Source: Zoogloea sp021286885
GTDB taxonomy: Bacteria; Pseudomonadota; Gammaproteobacteria; Burkholderiales; Rhodocyclaceae
Reading direction: 5' to 3' (one strand)
Assembly (NCBI RefSeq): GCF_041915215.1
Contig: NZ_JAYSBV010000009.1
DNA: 64,000 bases
The position numbers and the translations under genes were made by a program. Shown one piece after another: positions 1-9,199 of this stretch (position 1 is its first letter; every line of letters starts with the position of its first letter). A model generated the notes under the pieces. That model worked only from the letters and a program-made list of their open reading frames with translations. It was not told where the DNA came from and did not search any database.

Positions 1-262
1 CCAGCATCTGCACCGCGCCCAACTGCAGGGCTTCCAGCTCCTCCTTGTCCTTGTAGAGGGCGCTGTTGGCGTACACCTCCACCTTGACCTTGCCCTTGGT
101 CAGCTCTTCAGCACGCTTCTTGAAGAACTCAGACGCCTTGCCCTTGGGGGTATCAGCGGCCACCACATGGCTGAACTTGATGACGATGGGGGATTGGGCA
201 AAAGCACTACCTGCACAGATGCCAAGGGCTGCCAGGCCGAATACAAGGCTACGCAATTTCAT
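1..262 (-). CDS. dctP: TRAP transporter substrate-binding protein, DctP family (partial)
   Basis: This is the N-terminal 87 codons of a gene that continues beyond the window edge. The protein begins with a Sec signal peptide (MKLRSLVFGLAALGICAGSAFA). The mature start SPIVIKFSHVVAADTPKGKA is the typical opening of periplasmic C4-dicarboxylate-binding proteins of tripartite ATP-independent transporters. The ATG is at 260-262. It is transcribed away from a two-component pair that probably regulates it, as dctSR or dctBD do next to dctPQM. The actual substrate cannot be read from this fragment. Confidence 0.85.
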   Translation of the reverse strand, partial: MKLRSLVFGLAALGICAGSAFAQSPIVIKFSHVVAADTPKGKASEFFKKRAEELTKGKVKVEVYANSALYKDKEELEALQLGAVQML

Positions 263-360
263 GGGTTTGTCTCCGTTTTTGATTATTTCAGTAGTTTCAG
301 TGCCGTTAAATAAGGCAGACTACGCGCCTAGTATCGGCAGTGACGTAACGTAACTTCAAT

Positions 361-420
361 TGTGGATAGCCTCATTGTGGAAACCCGCAATGCCATCCTG
401 CACACCCCGCCTGTGGAAAC
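361..420. promoter_or_regulatory. Repeated TGTGGAWA-like elements in a divergent promoter region
   Basis: The 209 bp between the binding-protein gene and the kinase gene hold TGTGGATAG at 361-369 and two exact copies of TGTGGAAAC at 376-384 and 412-420. They could be sites for the neighbouring FixJ-type regulator, or chance matches to the DnaA-box core. I saw no clear promoter hexamers. Confidence 0.3.
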
Positions 421-471
421 TGCGAATAGCCCGGACGCCGGCAAACAGCGATAAGTAAGGCTCAGCCCTCC

Positions 472-2466
472 GTGATTCCGAACCCCTTGCAGCAGCCTCA
501 CCCCAACGGCCACACCCCGCCGCCACCCAGCTGGTACTGGAGCCTGCCCTATGTGGCAGTCGCCCTGTTCATCGCCACCATGGCCGCCCTGCTCTGGCTC
601 ATCCACCGCCAGGACGAGGAAGAACAGCGCACCACCCTCATCAATGATGTGCTCTGGATGGAGCAGAATTTCTCCTTCCTGTTCGAACGCAACAACGCCC
701 AACTGGCCGAACTGGGCCCCGATCTGCTAGGTGGCCGGGACAGCAGCGCTGTCACCAAGGCCCGGGTCAAACGTGCCTTGGATCCAGAGAACGGCCTGGT
801 TCGCATCCTGTGGCTCAAGGAAGACAGCAGCCTGCAGGGCTCCGAGCCGCCTTACACCGACAAGCACCTGGTGGGCGAGAGTGCCGGTACCTTTCCCTCG
901 CCCTCGGCCCTGCGCCTGGCCCGCGCCCTGGGGCGGCCTGTGTATAGCGACGCCTATGCAGTAATCGACAACCAGACCCAGTTCGAGGTGCACATCCCCA
1001 TCCACGATAGCGGCCGCCACCTGGGCACTGTTATCGGGGTGTACTCCACCAACAACCTGCTTACCCACCAAATTCCATGGTGGTTCTCCGAACGCTACCG
1101 GGTGGCCATCACCAACAATCTGGGCACCGAAATTGCCGCCAAATCGAAGGTCTCACCCCTGTCATCCCTCTCTTACGAGATTCCGTTTGACCCTCCCGGC
1201 CACGGCCTGAACTTGGATGTAACCGCTTACCGCAGCGAAATCCGCTGGATTCCACTCTTGCTGATGAGCTCCCTGTGCGTACTGGCGGGCGCCATTGTCT
1301 GGAGCCTGTGGCAGCTGCGCCGCCACATGCAGCGCCGTCAAGCCGCCGAACAGGCCCTGCGCAGCGAACACGCCTTCCGCAAGACCATGGAAGACTCCAT
1401 CAGCACGGGCATGCGCGCCCGGGCCCTGGATGGCACCATCACCTATGTGAACCCGGCCTTCTGTCGCATGGTGGGCTGGAGTGCCGACGAGCTGGTGGGC
1501 CTGCGCCCGCCCATGCCCTACTGGCCCCCCGAAGCCCTGGATCAGGCCCTGGCCGCCCATAGCCTGATCCTCTCGGGCAACGCCCCCTCCCAGGGGCTGG
1601 AAATCCGGCTGATGCGCCGCAACGGCGAGCGTTTTGATGCACTCCTGATCGAAGCCCCGCTGATTGATGCCGACGGGCGCCACATCGGCTGGATGGGCTC
1701 CATGGTGGACATCTCCGAACAGAAACGCGCCCAGGAACTCGCCCGCCAACAGGAAGAACGGCTCCAGGCCACATCTCGCCTGGTAACCATGGGGGAAATG
1801 GCCTCCACCCTGGCCCACGAGCTCAACCAGCCTCTGGCCGCCATTTCCAGCTACATCACCGGCTGCCAGAACATGCTCGCCCAGGGCCCCATGCCCGAAG
1901 GCGAGCTGGGCGATATCTTCACCAAGGTGGGCAAACAGGCCCAGCGGGCCGCCCAGATCATTCGCCGGGTGCACGCCTTCGTACGGCGTAGCGAGCCCAA
2001 ATGCGAGTCGGTAGATATCAACACCATCCTGCGCGAAGCCATCGGCCTTGTGGAGCCCGACGCCCAGCGGCGCGGGGTACGCATCGACATTCACCTGACC
2101 GAGCCCCTGCCCTGGGTGGCGGCCGATCCGGTGATGATCGAGCAGGTGGCCATCAACCTGATCCGCAACGGCATGGATGCCATGGCCGAAGCGCCCCGCC
2201 ACGAACGGGTGCTCACCCTCACCACCCGGCTCCAGGACGACATGGTGCTGCTCAGCGTGGCCGACCAGGGGCGGGGCATCCCCCCCGAGGTGGCCGAAAA
2301 GCTGTTCGCCCCCTTCTTCACCACCAAGGCCGAAGGCATGGGCATGGGGCTCAACATCTGCCGCTCCATTGCCGAACTCCACCGGGGGCGCCTGAGTTTT
2401 GAAGCCCATCCGGGCGGCGGCACCCTCTTCCACTTCTCCCTTCCCGTGCAGGACACCGACGCATGA
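472..2466 (+). CDS. Membrane sensor histidine kinase, DctS/DctB-like
   Basis: A 664-residue sensor kinase starting with GTG. A first membrane segment lies near residues 22-44 and a second near 260-280, enclosing a periplasmic sensor region of about 210 residues. A PAS domain follows at about 300-420, with a typical PAC end (GWMGSMVDISEQKRAQE). The dimerisation/phosphoacceptor box is HELNQPLAAISSY and the ATPase has N-box NLIRNGMDAM and G-box GRGIPPEV. This architecture is typical of dicarboxylate sensors. Its stop overlaps the ATG of the response regulator by 4 bp (ATGA), so the two are translationally coupled. A role in sensing the TRAP substrate is inferred from position. Confidence 0.88.
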   Translation: MIPNPLQQPHPNGHTPPPPSWYWSLPYVAVALFIATMAALLWLIHRQDEEEQRTTLINDVLWMEQNFSFLFERNNAQLAELGPDLLGGRDSSAVTKARVKRALDPENGLVRILWLKEDSSLQGSEPPYTDKHLVGESAGTFPSPSALRLARALGRPVYSDAYAVIDNQTQFEVHIPIHDSGRHLGTVIGVYSTNNLLTHQIPWWFSERYRVAITNNLGTEIAAKSKVSPLSSLSYEIPFDPPGHGLNLDVTAYRSEIRWIPLLLMSSLCVLAGAIVWSLWQLRRHMQRRQAAEQALRSEHAFRKTMEDSISTGMRARALDGTITYVNPAFCRMVGWSADELVGLRPPMPYWPPEALDQALAAHSLILSGNAPSQGLEIRLMRRNGERFDALLIEAPLIDADGRHIGWMGSMVDISEQKRAQELARQQEERLQATSRLVTMGEMASTLAHELNQPLAAISSYITGCQNMLAQGPMPEGELGDIFTKVGKQAQRAAQIIRRVHAFVRRSEPKCESVDINTILREAIGLVEPDAQRRGVRIDIHLTEPLPWVAADPVMIEQVAINLIRNGMDAMAEAPRHERVLTLTTRLQDDMVLLSVADQGRGIPPEVAEKLFAPFFTTKAEGMGMGLNICRSIAELHRGRLSFEAHPGGGTLFHFSLPVQDTDA

Positions 2467-3068
2467 ACACCGCCCTTGCCCACATCGTTGACGACGACGA
2501 AGCCATCCGCGACGCCCTCACCTGGCTGTTCCGCACCCGCAACGTGGCCAGCCGCGCCTGGAGCTCGGCCGAAGAATTCCTGGCAGCCTGGAGCCCCGAA
2601 TGGCAGGGCTGCATCGTGCTCGACATCCGGATGCAGGCCATGAGCGGGCTGGAATGCTTCGATGTGCTGCTCGAACAGGGCAACACCCTGCCGGTGGTGT
2701 TTTTAACCGGCCACGGGGATGTGCCCATGGCGGTGGGCGCCCTCAAGAAAGGCGCGTTCGACTTCCTCGAAAAACCAGTGGACGACAATGCCCTGGTGGA
2801 CGTGGTGATCCGCGCCCTGGAGGCCGACCGGCGTCACCGGGTCAGCCAGGAAACCCAAGCCACCGTGGCCACCCGGCTCGGGCAGCTCACCCCCCGGGAA
2901 AGCGAAGTCATGCAGCGGGTGCTGGCCGGCAAGTTCAACAAGGTGATTGCCGACGAGCTGAACATCTCCATGCGCACCGTGGAAGTCCACCGGGCCCGGG
3001 TGTTTGAGAAAATGGGCGTGCGCTCTGCGGTAGAACTGGCCCAGCTGCTGGCGCCCGCCAAAGACTGA
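2463..3068 (+). CDS. FixJ/DctR-family response regulator
   Basis: A 201-residue regulator with an N-terminal receiver (acidic pocket DDDEA, phospho-acceptor in VLDIRMQ, conserved lysine in EKPVDD). The C-terminal LuxR-type helix-turn-helix is LTPRESEVMQRVLAGKFNKV followed by IADELNISMRTVEVHR. It overlaps the upstream kinase by 4 bp and is its presumed partner. It probably controls the divergent TRAP operon. The gene ends only 5 bp before the stop of the convergent tilS. Confidence 0.9.
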   Translation: MNTALAHIVDDDEAIRDALTWLFRTRNVASRAWSSAEEFLAAWSPEWQGCIVLDIRMQAMSGLECFDVLLEQGNTLPVVFLTGHGDVPMAVGALKKGAFDFLEKPVDDNALVDVVIRALEADRRHRVSQETQATVATRLGQLTPRESEVMQRVLAGKFNKVIADELNISMRTVEVHRARVFEKMGVRSAVELAQLLAPAKD

Positions 3069-3073
3069 CGCCC

Positions 3074-4459
3074 TCAGGGCAACCGGTTCGGGCCTTCCCA
3101 GACCAAGCGCCAGCGGGGCCCCTCGGCCAGCTCAGGGCAGACCCCCGCCCCCACGCCCCCCACCCAGGCGAGCACCCCGTCCACCCACACCACAGGCAAC
3201 AATGGGCGTTCCCAGGGAGGAATGCCTGCCTCCTGGTAAAGATTTTTGAGGCTGCGGGCGGGCCGGGCCGGATGCAGGCGCAAGCGCTCCCCCCCCGCCC
3301 GCAAGCGGATCTCCACCCGCGCACCGGGCGCCAGGGGCAGACCTGCCGGATCGGGGATGAAACGCAGCCGCCCCCTCCCCCAGGCAATCTCCGGCTCCCC
3401 CAACCAGACCCGGGCCTCGGTGGCAGCCGCTGGCCTGGCGTGCTCCCACCACCAGTGTTCCCGATAACAGCACAACAGCCCGCGCCCCAGGGCTAATTGC
3501 ACCCCTGCCCGGGCGGCATCGGCGCAAAACTGGCGCTCGGCCTCCAGCAGCTGATCCTCTTCGGGCAAACGGGCCTGAATGCGAGAAAGCTGATAACGCC
3601 ACAGGTTGCGGCGCCGGGCCGAAGACAGGGCCAGAAGCGCGGCCCGTGCCCAGGGGGCGCTCCCCAGCGCGGCTTGGTCGAGCTGGGCCAGTTCGGTCAG
3701 CATCTGATCAGCCTCACCGGCCAGTCGGCCCAGTCGGGCAAACCCACCCGCAACGCCCGGAAACCGGCGCTGGATGAGGGGTAAAACCTGCTGACGCAGG
3801 AAATTACGGCTGTAATGCAGATCTTGGTTGGACGGGTCTTCCACCCAAACCAGCCCGGCTGCCTGGGCATGGCGGCGCAGGGTTTCCTTGGAGTGATTCA
3901 GCAGCGGGCGCCAGCGGGCCAGCCGCCCCGGCCCGGCGGGCAGCCACGGGGCCATGCCCGCTGCACCGCGCACGCCGGCCCCCCGCAAGATGCGGAACAG
4001 CACGGTTTCGGCCTGGTCATCCTGGTGGTGGGCCAGCACCAACAGATCCGCGTCGGGCCCTTCCAGCGCCCAGTGGCGCGCCTCCCGGGCGGCGGCTTCC
4101 AGCCCACCCGGGTGCTGGCGTGCCACCTGCACCCGCTGCACCCGGCAGGGCACATCCCAGGCCGCACTGCACCGGACGCAGAAATCCGCCCAGGCATCGG
4201 CCTCGGGCAGCAGGCCGTGGTGGACGTGCACGGCCTCCAGCCCCAGTTGCGGGGCCAGATGGGTGCGCAGCAAAACCAGAAGGTGCAGGAGGACGACAGA
4301 ATCCAGCCCGCCGCTCAGGGCCACCCGCAGCTGGGGGGCGGGCGGAAGACCGGGCTGGGCATGCTGGAGTGCCGTCCAGGCGGCGGTCAGCTGATCGAAC
4401 AGAGGGTCGAACAGCGGGCCCGCCGGCTGGGCAGCGATGGCCGTGTCAGTCGACGGCAA
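3074..4459 (-). CDS. tilS: tRNA(Ile)-lysidine synthetase TilS
   Basis: A 461-residue enzyme that converts C34 of tRNA-Ile(CAU) to lysidine using ATP and lysine. The PP-loop signature SGGLDSVVLLHLL lies near residue 50, followed by HVHHGLLPEADAWADFC and AHHQDDQAETVLFRILRG, typical of the family's catalytic domain. The C-terminal third is the tRNA-binding/TilS-C region. No ATG is available at the N terminus; the TTG at 4457-4459 overlaps the end of accA by 14 bp, consistent with coupled translation in an accA-tilS operon. Confidence 0.93.
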   Translation of the reverse strand: MPSTDTAIAAQPAGPLFDPLFDQLTAAWTALQHAQPGLPPAPQLRVALSGGLDSVVLLHLLVLLRTHLAPQLGLEAVHVHHGLLPEADAWADFCVRCSAAWDVPCRVQRVQVARQHPGGLEAAAREARHWALEGPDADLLVLAHHQDDQAETVLFRILRGAGVRGAAGMAPWLPAGPGRLARWRPLLNHSKETLRRHAQAAGLVWVEDPSNQDLHYSRNFLRQQVLPLIQRRFPGVAGGFARLGRLAGEADQMLTELAQLDQAALGSAPWARAALLALSSARRRNLWRYQLSRIQARLPEEDQLLEAERQFCADAARAGVQLALGRGLLCCYREHWWWEHARPAAATEARVWLGEPEIAWGRGRLRFIPDPAGLPLAPGARVEIRLRAGGERLRLHPARPARSLKNLYQEAGIPPWERPLLPVVWVDGVLAWVGGVGAGVCPELAEGPRWRLVWEGPNRLP

Positions 4460-5414
4460 TTTCCTTGAACTTGCCGTAGCTCATCAGACGCTCAAAGCGG
4501 CGCTCGATCAGTTCGGACGGGGACAGCTCCGAGACTTGGCGCAGGGCGTCTTGAAGGGCGCGCTTGAGGTTCTGGGCCATGGCCCGGTGATCCCGGTGGG
4601 CGCCGCCCACGGGTTCGTTCACCACCTTGTCGATGAGGCCCAGGGACTTCAGGCGGGCCGCCGTGATGCCCATGGTCTCGGCCGCGTCGGCCGCCCGGTC
4701 GGCGCTCTTCCAGAGGATGGACGCACAGCCTTCGGGGGAGATCACGGAATAGGTGGAGTACTGGAGCATCATCACCTGGTCGCCCACCGCAATGGCCAGG
4801 GCGCCGCCGGAGCCGCCTTCACCGATGATGGTGCAGATCAGGGGCACCTTGAGCTCGGCCATCACATAGAGGTTGCGGCCAATGGCTTCGGACTGGCCCC
4901 GCTCTTCGGCGTCGATCCCGGGGTAGGCGCCCGGGGTATCCACGAAGGTGAAAACCGGCAGGTTGAACTTCTCGGCCAGACGCATCAGGCGCATGGCCTT
5001 GCGGTAGCCTTCGGGGCGGGGCATGCCGAAGTTGCGGTGGATCTTTTCCTTGGTATCCCGGCCCTTCTGGTGGCCGATGATCATGCAGGACTGGCCATTG
5101 AAGCGCGCCAGACCACCCACGATGGCCTTGTCGTCAGCAAAATTGCGGTCGCCGTGCAGCTCCTGGAAGTCGGTGAACATGTGCTTCACGTAATCCAGGG
5201 TGTAGGGGCGCTGGGGGTGGCGAGCCACCAGGGCGCACTGCCAGGGGCTCAGTTTGGCGTAGATGTCCTTGGTCAGACCAAAGTTCTTCTGTTCAAGGCG
5301 CGCAATTTCCTCCGAGATATCGACAGCCGAATCATCCTGTACGAAGCGCAGTTCTTCTATCTTGGCTTCCAGCTCGGCGATCGGTTGTTCAAAGTCGAGG
5401 AAGGTTGTTTTCAT
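4446..5414 (-). CDS. accA: Acetyl-CoA carboxylase carboxyltransferase subunit alpha
   Basis: A 322-residue subunit of the carboxyltransferase half of acetyl-CoA carboxylase, which makes malonyl-CoA for fatty acid synthesis. Typical stretches are FLDFEQPIAELEAKIEELR at the N terminus, DFQELHGDRNFADDKAIVGG in the middle, and the oxyanion-hole region TPGAYPGIDAEERGQSEAIG with GEGGSGGALAI. Its length matches proteobacterial AccA. It is first of the accA-tilS pair and divergent from murJ across about 126 bp. Confidence 0.97.
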   Translation of the reverse strand: MKTTFLDFEQPIAELEAKIEELRFVQDDSAVDISEEIARLEQKNFGLTKDIYAKLSPWQCALVARHPQRPYTLDYVKHMFTDFQELHGDRNFADDKAIVGGLARFNGQSCMIIGHQKGRDTKEKIHRNFGMPRPEGYRKAMRLMRLAEKFNLPVFTFVDTPGAYPGIDAEERGQSEAIGRNLYVMAELKVPLICTIIGEGGSGGALAIAVGDQVMMLQYSTYSVISPEGCASILWKSADRAADAAETMGITAARLKSLGLIDKVVNEPVGGAHRDHRAMAQNLKRALQDALRQVSELSPSELIERRFERLMSYGKFKEIAVD

Positions 5415-5540
5415 CGGACAAACTCACAAAATTTTTTGCCATTCTACCCTATCCCCCTGATCTGGGGCGCCTTGTGGATGGCCCGCGATTGCTGGAGCCC
5501 CCCTCAAGGCGCTACCATCAAGGCTTTTTGCCCCCTATTT

Positions 5541-7088
5541 ATGGCTTCCTTGAACCTCCTGCGCGCCCTGGCCACCGTCAGCGGCATGACCCTGCTGTCG
5601 CGCATTCTCGGCTTTGTGCGCGATTTCGTGATAGCGCGGGCCTTTGGCGCAGGGGTCGAGACCGACGCCTTCTTCGTCGCCTTCCGCCTGCCCAACCTGC
5701 TGCGCCGAATGTTTGCCGAAGGTGCCTTCTCCCAAGCCTTCGTGCCCATTCTGGCCGAATACAAAAACAAACGGGGCGAAGACGCCACCCGAATTCTGGT
5801 GAGCCATGTAGCCAGCGCCCTGGGGCTGGTGGTACTGGTGATCTCGGTGCTGGGTGCCATTTTTTCGCCCGCCGTGATCCAGGCAACCGCCCCGGGCTAC
5901 ACGGATGATCCCGACAAGTTCGCCCTCACCGCCGAACTTACCCGGATCACCTTCCCCTACATCTTCTTCATGTCGCTGGTGGCCCTCTCCGGGGGGGTAC
6001 TCAACACCTGGAGCCGCTTTGCGATTCCGGCCTTCACGCCGGTGCTGCTCAACCTGTCTTTCATCGGCATGGCCCTGCTGGCGGCGCCCTATTTTGACAA
6101 GCCCATCCTGGCCCTGGGCTGGGGTGCCTTCATCGGCGGTCTCGCCCAGCTGATCCTTCAGATCCGCCCCCTGATGAAGATCGGCATGCTGCCCCGCTTT
6201 GCGCTGGATTTCAGCGACCCTGGCGTACGCCGCATCCTCAAGCTGATGGCTCCAGCCATTCTGGGGGTGTCGGTGAGCCAGATTTCCCTGCTCATCAACA
6301 CTGCATTTGCCTCTTTCCTGCCCAGCGGCAGCGTGTCCTGGCTGTATTACGCCGACCGGCTGATGGAGTTTCCGTCCGGCCTGCTCGGCGCGACGCTGGG
6401 GACCATCCTGCTCCCCAGCCTGTCCAAGATCCACGCCAGCGACAAGCCCGAAGAGTTTTCGTCCCTACTCGACTGGGGGCTGCGCCTCACCCTGATGCTG
6501 ACCCTGCCTTCGTCGTTTGCGCTGGCCCTCATCGGCATCCCGCTGGTAACCACCCTGTTTCTGCACGGCGCCTTCACCGTTCCCGATGTATATCAAACCC
6601 GGGATGCTCTCACCGCCTACAGCCTGGGCCTCACCGGGCTGATTCTGGTCAAGGTGCTGGCCCCGGCCTTCTACGCCCGCCAGGACGTGCGCACCCCGGT
6701 CAAGATCGGCATCATCTCCCTGGTGCTGACCCAGCTCATGAACCTGGCCTTCATCGGCCCCCTGCAACACGCAGGGCTGGCCTTGTCCATCGGTCTGGCC
6801 TCCTGCATCAACGCAGGGATGCTCTACCGGGGCCTGCGCCAGCGGGGCGTGTACCACCCCCAACCGGGCTGGGGCCTGTTCATTGGCAAAGTGGCCCTGG
6901 CCCTGGCGGCCATGGGCATCTTCCTGGAGCTGACCATGGGCAGCCATGAACATTGGTTCAGCAGCAGCGGCAGCGTACGCAGCCTGCATCTGAGCCTGAT
7001 TGTGTCTGGCGGCATCGTGGTTTATTTTGCGACCCTGTTCGCCCTGGGCTTTCGGGTCAAGGATTTCCGCCGCACCAGCATCCACTGA
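5541..7088 (+). CDS. murJ: Lipid II flippase MurJ
   Basis: A 515-residue polytopic membrane protein of the MOP/MviN family that flips lipid II across the inner membrane for peptidoglycan synthesis. Family motifs include TLLSRILGFVRDFVIAR, ETDAFFVAFRLPNLLRRMFA and EGAFSQAFVPILAEYK near the N terminus. About 14 hydrophobic segments span the length. I chose the ATG at 5541 because homology begins there (MASLNLLRALATVSG). The reading frame is open further upstream, but that part lies antisense to accA and is not MurJ-like. Confidence 0.95.
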   Translation: MASLNLLRALATVSGMTLLSRILGFVRDFVIARAFGAGVETDAFFVAFRLPNLLRRMFAEGAFSQAFVPILAEYKNKRGEDATRILVSHVASALGLVVLVISVLGAIFSPAVIQATAPGYTDDPDKFALTAELTRITFPYIFFMSLVALSGGVLNTWSRFAIPAFTPVLLNLSFIGMALLAAPYFDKPILALGWGAFIGGLAQLILQIRPLMKIGMLPRFALDFSDPGVRRILKLMAPAILGVSVSQISLLINTAFASFLPSGSVSWLYYADRLMEFPSGLLGATLGTILLPSLSKIHASDKPEEFSSLLDWGLRLTLMLTLPSSFALALIGIPLVTTLFLHGAFTVPDVYQTRDALTAYSLGLTGLILVKVLAPAFYARQDVRTPVKIGIISLVLTQLMNLAFIGPLQHAGLALSIGLASCINAGMLYRGLRQRGVYHPQPGWGLFIGKVALALAAMGIFLELTMGSHEHWFSSSGSVRSLHLSLIVSGGIVVYFATLFALGFRVKDFRRTSIH

Positions 7089-7119
7089 TGCATTCACCCC
7101 CATCTGAGGAGGAGCACCC

Positions 7120-7749
7120 ATGCAACTGCACAGCACCAGCCTTGTGGACGGCCAGCCCATTGATGGCCGACTCGCCTTCTGCGTCCCCGCCGAAGTGGGC
7201 CACGTGGCCCTCAGCAGCAACCGGAACCCGCATCTGATCTGGAGTGACGCCCCCGCCGGCACCCGCGCCTTTGCGGTGATCTGCCACGATCCGGACGTTC
7301 CCAGCCGGGGGGACGACGTGAACCAGGAAGGCCGCCAGGTGCCCGCCGACCTGCCCCGGGTGGATTTCTTCCATTGGGTGCTGGTGAACATTCCCGCCTC
7401 CGTCACCGAAATCGCCGAAGGCAGCCACTCCGCCGCCGTCACCCCGAACGGCAAGCCCGGCCCGGAGCTGGCCGATGGCAGCCGCCATGGGATCAACGAT
7501 TACACCGGCTGGTTTGCGGGTGATGGGCAGATGAAGGGCAACTACTTCGGCTACGACGGCCCCTGCCCTCCGTGGAATGACAGCATCCGCCACCGCTACG
7601 TGTTCACCGTGTTCGCCCTGGATGTGGCGCACCTGCCCCTGGAAGGCGCCTTCACCGGCCAACAGGCGCGGAACGCCATGGCCGGCCACATTCTGGCCCA
7701 GGCCAGCATCACCGCCACCTACAGCCTGAACCCAGCCGTGCCGGCTTAA
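7120..7749 (+). CDS. YbhB/YbcL family (PEBP-like) protein
   Basis: A 209-residue protein of the phosphatidylethanolamine-binding / Raf-kinase-inhibitor-like family. Family hallmarks are FAVICHDPDVPSRGDDVN, FFHWVLVNIP, and the later YDGPCPPWNDSIRHRYVFTV loop that forms the anion-binding pocket. A strong ribosome binding site (GAGGAGGAG) sits just before the ATG. It follows murJ at 31 bp and may share its transcript. No signal peptide is visible, so it is probably cytoplasmic. Its ligand is unknown. Confidence 0.88.
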   Translation: MQLHSTSLVDGQPIDGRLAFCVPAEVGHVALSSNRNPHLIWSDAPAGTRAFAVICHDPDVPSRGDDVNQEGRQVPADLPRVDFFHWVLVNIPASVTEIAEGSHSAAVTPNGKPGPELADGSRHGINDYTGWFAGDGQMKGNYFGYDGPCPPWNDSIRHRYVFTVFALDVAHLPLEGAFTGQQARNAMAGHILAQASITATYSLNPAVPA

Positions 7750-7779
7750 AGCAGCACGCTGCCCAAGCCCGCCTCAAGC

Positions 7780-7832
7780 CCTCAAACGCACACAGCCCGA
7801 TCCTTGCCAGATCGGGCTGTGTGCGTTTGAGG
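7780..7832. terminator. Long perfect hairpin between convergent genes
   Basis: A perfect 23-bp inverted repeat (7780-7802 and 7810-7832) with a 7-nt loop, CTTGCCA. It lies between the stop of the PEBP gene and the stop of the convergent phosphofructokinase gene. There is no T-run, but the stem is strong. It is probably a bidirectional terminator. Confidence 0.75.
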
Positions 7833-7850
7833 CGCGCGCGGCTACATCAA

Positions 7851-9128
7851 TCAACCTGCCCAGGGCGCCAGGCGTGGCACCAGCACGGGCAGATCCAACC
7901 TGAAATAAACCGGTAAACCATCCCGAAAACTCGGACGATCCTCCCCCGCCAGCAGGGGGCGGCACCAGCGGCGGAAAGCCTCGCTGACCCCATACCCATC
8001 CGGGGCGATGAACGCCAGCGGCAGACGCCGCTCCAGATTCGCCACCGCCTCGAAGGGCAGCTCTGCAGTGGCCCAACGATAGGGCGCGTCGCTTACCCGC
8101 TGGATCACCACCGCCCCCGGCGCCCGGGCCAGGGCTCGGCGCACGGCGGCCTTACCCACCGCATAGGCCTGGAGCGCATCGGTGCGGGAAGCCAGATGGC
8201 GGGCCGCCCGCTGGAGGTAATCTGCCACCGCGTAATGCACCTTGCAGCCCAGGCGGCGGTGAATGAGATCAGCCACCACCTCACCCGCACCGCCCAGCTG
8301 CACATAGCCCCGGGGATCCTGGTTCTGGAGGGCGAGAATCTGCCCATCGGCGCCGCGTACCCCTTCGGCCACCACCACGGTGCAGGGCAGGCCCCGGGCC
8401 AGCACAGCCTGCACCCGGGCCAGAAATGCTTCCGGCTCAAAGGGCTGCTCGGGGAGCAGGATGAGTTGAGGGGCATCTTCCGGGTGCTCGGCGGCGAGGG
8501 CGCAGGCTGCAGCAAGCCAGCCCGCATTGCGCCCCATCACCTCCAGCACGAAGGCGCGCCCGCCGGCCCCGCTGCCAGCACCTCCACCGCTATCGCCGCT
8601 GCTCATGGCCAGGAGATCCAGCCCCACTTCGCGCACCGACGTGGCCAGATACTTGGCCGCCGAGCCATAACCGGGGCAGCAGTCGGAGCCCACGATGTCG
8701 TTATCCACCGTCTTGGGCACCCCAACTACGGTGAGCGGGTAGCCCCGGGCATCGGCCGCGCTCTGGATCTGGCGGCAGGTTTCCATGGAGCCGTTCCCGC
8801 CGTTGTACAGCAGGTAGCCAATCCCGTGGGCCGCCAGTACCGCAAACAGCCGGTCGTACTGGGCCGGATTGTGCTCAGGCGGGTCCAGATCGAAGCGGCA
8901 GGAACCAAAGGCGCCCCCGGGCGTGGCCCGCAGCAGGGCCAGCGCGGCATCATCCAGGGAGGTGGTATCCACCAGCTGTTCGCGCAGCACCCCCAGAATC
9001 CCATGCCGGGCTGCCAGCACCCGCCCCACCCGGGGCCCCGCCCGGCGGGCTTCGATGATGGCCCCGGCGGCGGATGCGTTGATGACGGCGGTCACACCGC
9101 CCGATTGGGCATACAACAGATTGTTCAT
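7851..9128 (-). CDS. 6-phosphofructokinase, probably pyrophosphate-dependent type
   Basis: A 425-residue enzyme of the phosphofructokinase family acting on fructose 6-phosphate in glycolysis. The N terminus NLLYAQSGGVTAVINASAAG, the loop NGGNGSMET and the catalytic motif PKTVDNDIVGSD are family hallmarks. Lysine in PKTVDND, where ATP enzymes have glycine, indicates PPi use. The residue after GGN is glycine, as in ATP enzymes, so the phosphoryl donor is not certain. I took the ATG at 9128 (MNNLLYAQ); an in-frame start 24 bases further upstream adds eight residues without homology. Confidence 0.88.
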   Translation of the reverse strand: MNNLLYAQSGGVTAVINASAAGAIIEARRAGPRVGRVLAARHGILGVLREQLVDTTSLDDAALALLRATPGGAFGSCRFDLDPPEHNPAQYDRLFAVLAAHGIGYLLYNGGNGSMETCRQIQSAADARGYPLTVVGVPKTVDNDIVGSDCCPGYGSAAKYLATSVREVGLDLLAMSSGDSGGGAGSGAGGRAFVLEVMGRNAGWLAAACALAAEHPEDAPQLILLPEQPFEPEAFLARVQAVLARGLPCTVVVAEGVRGADGQILALQNQDPRGYVQLGGAGEVVADLIHRRLGCKVHYAVADYLQRAARHLASRTDALQAYAVGKAAVRRALARAPGAVVIQRVSDAPYRWATAELPFEAVANLERRLPLAFIAPDGYGVSEAFRRWCRPLLAGEDRPSFRDGLPVYFRLDLPVLVPRLAPWAG

Positions 9129-9199
9129 CAGAAGGCTCCGTACCAAAGACAAGGGCCGACCCTAAGGCCGGCCCCTGTTGGACTCGCCGCCGCGCTGAA

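Noticed and set aside
4437..5540. Long plus-strand extension upstream of murJ
   Set aside because: It runs antisense to accA, has no MurJ-like sequence, and the MurJ homology begins exactly at the ATG at 5541.
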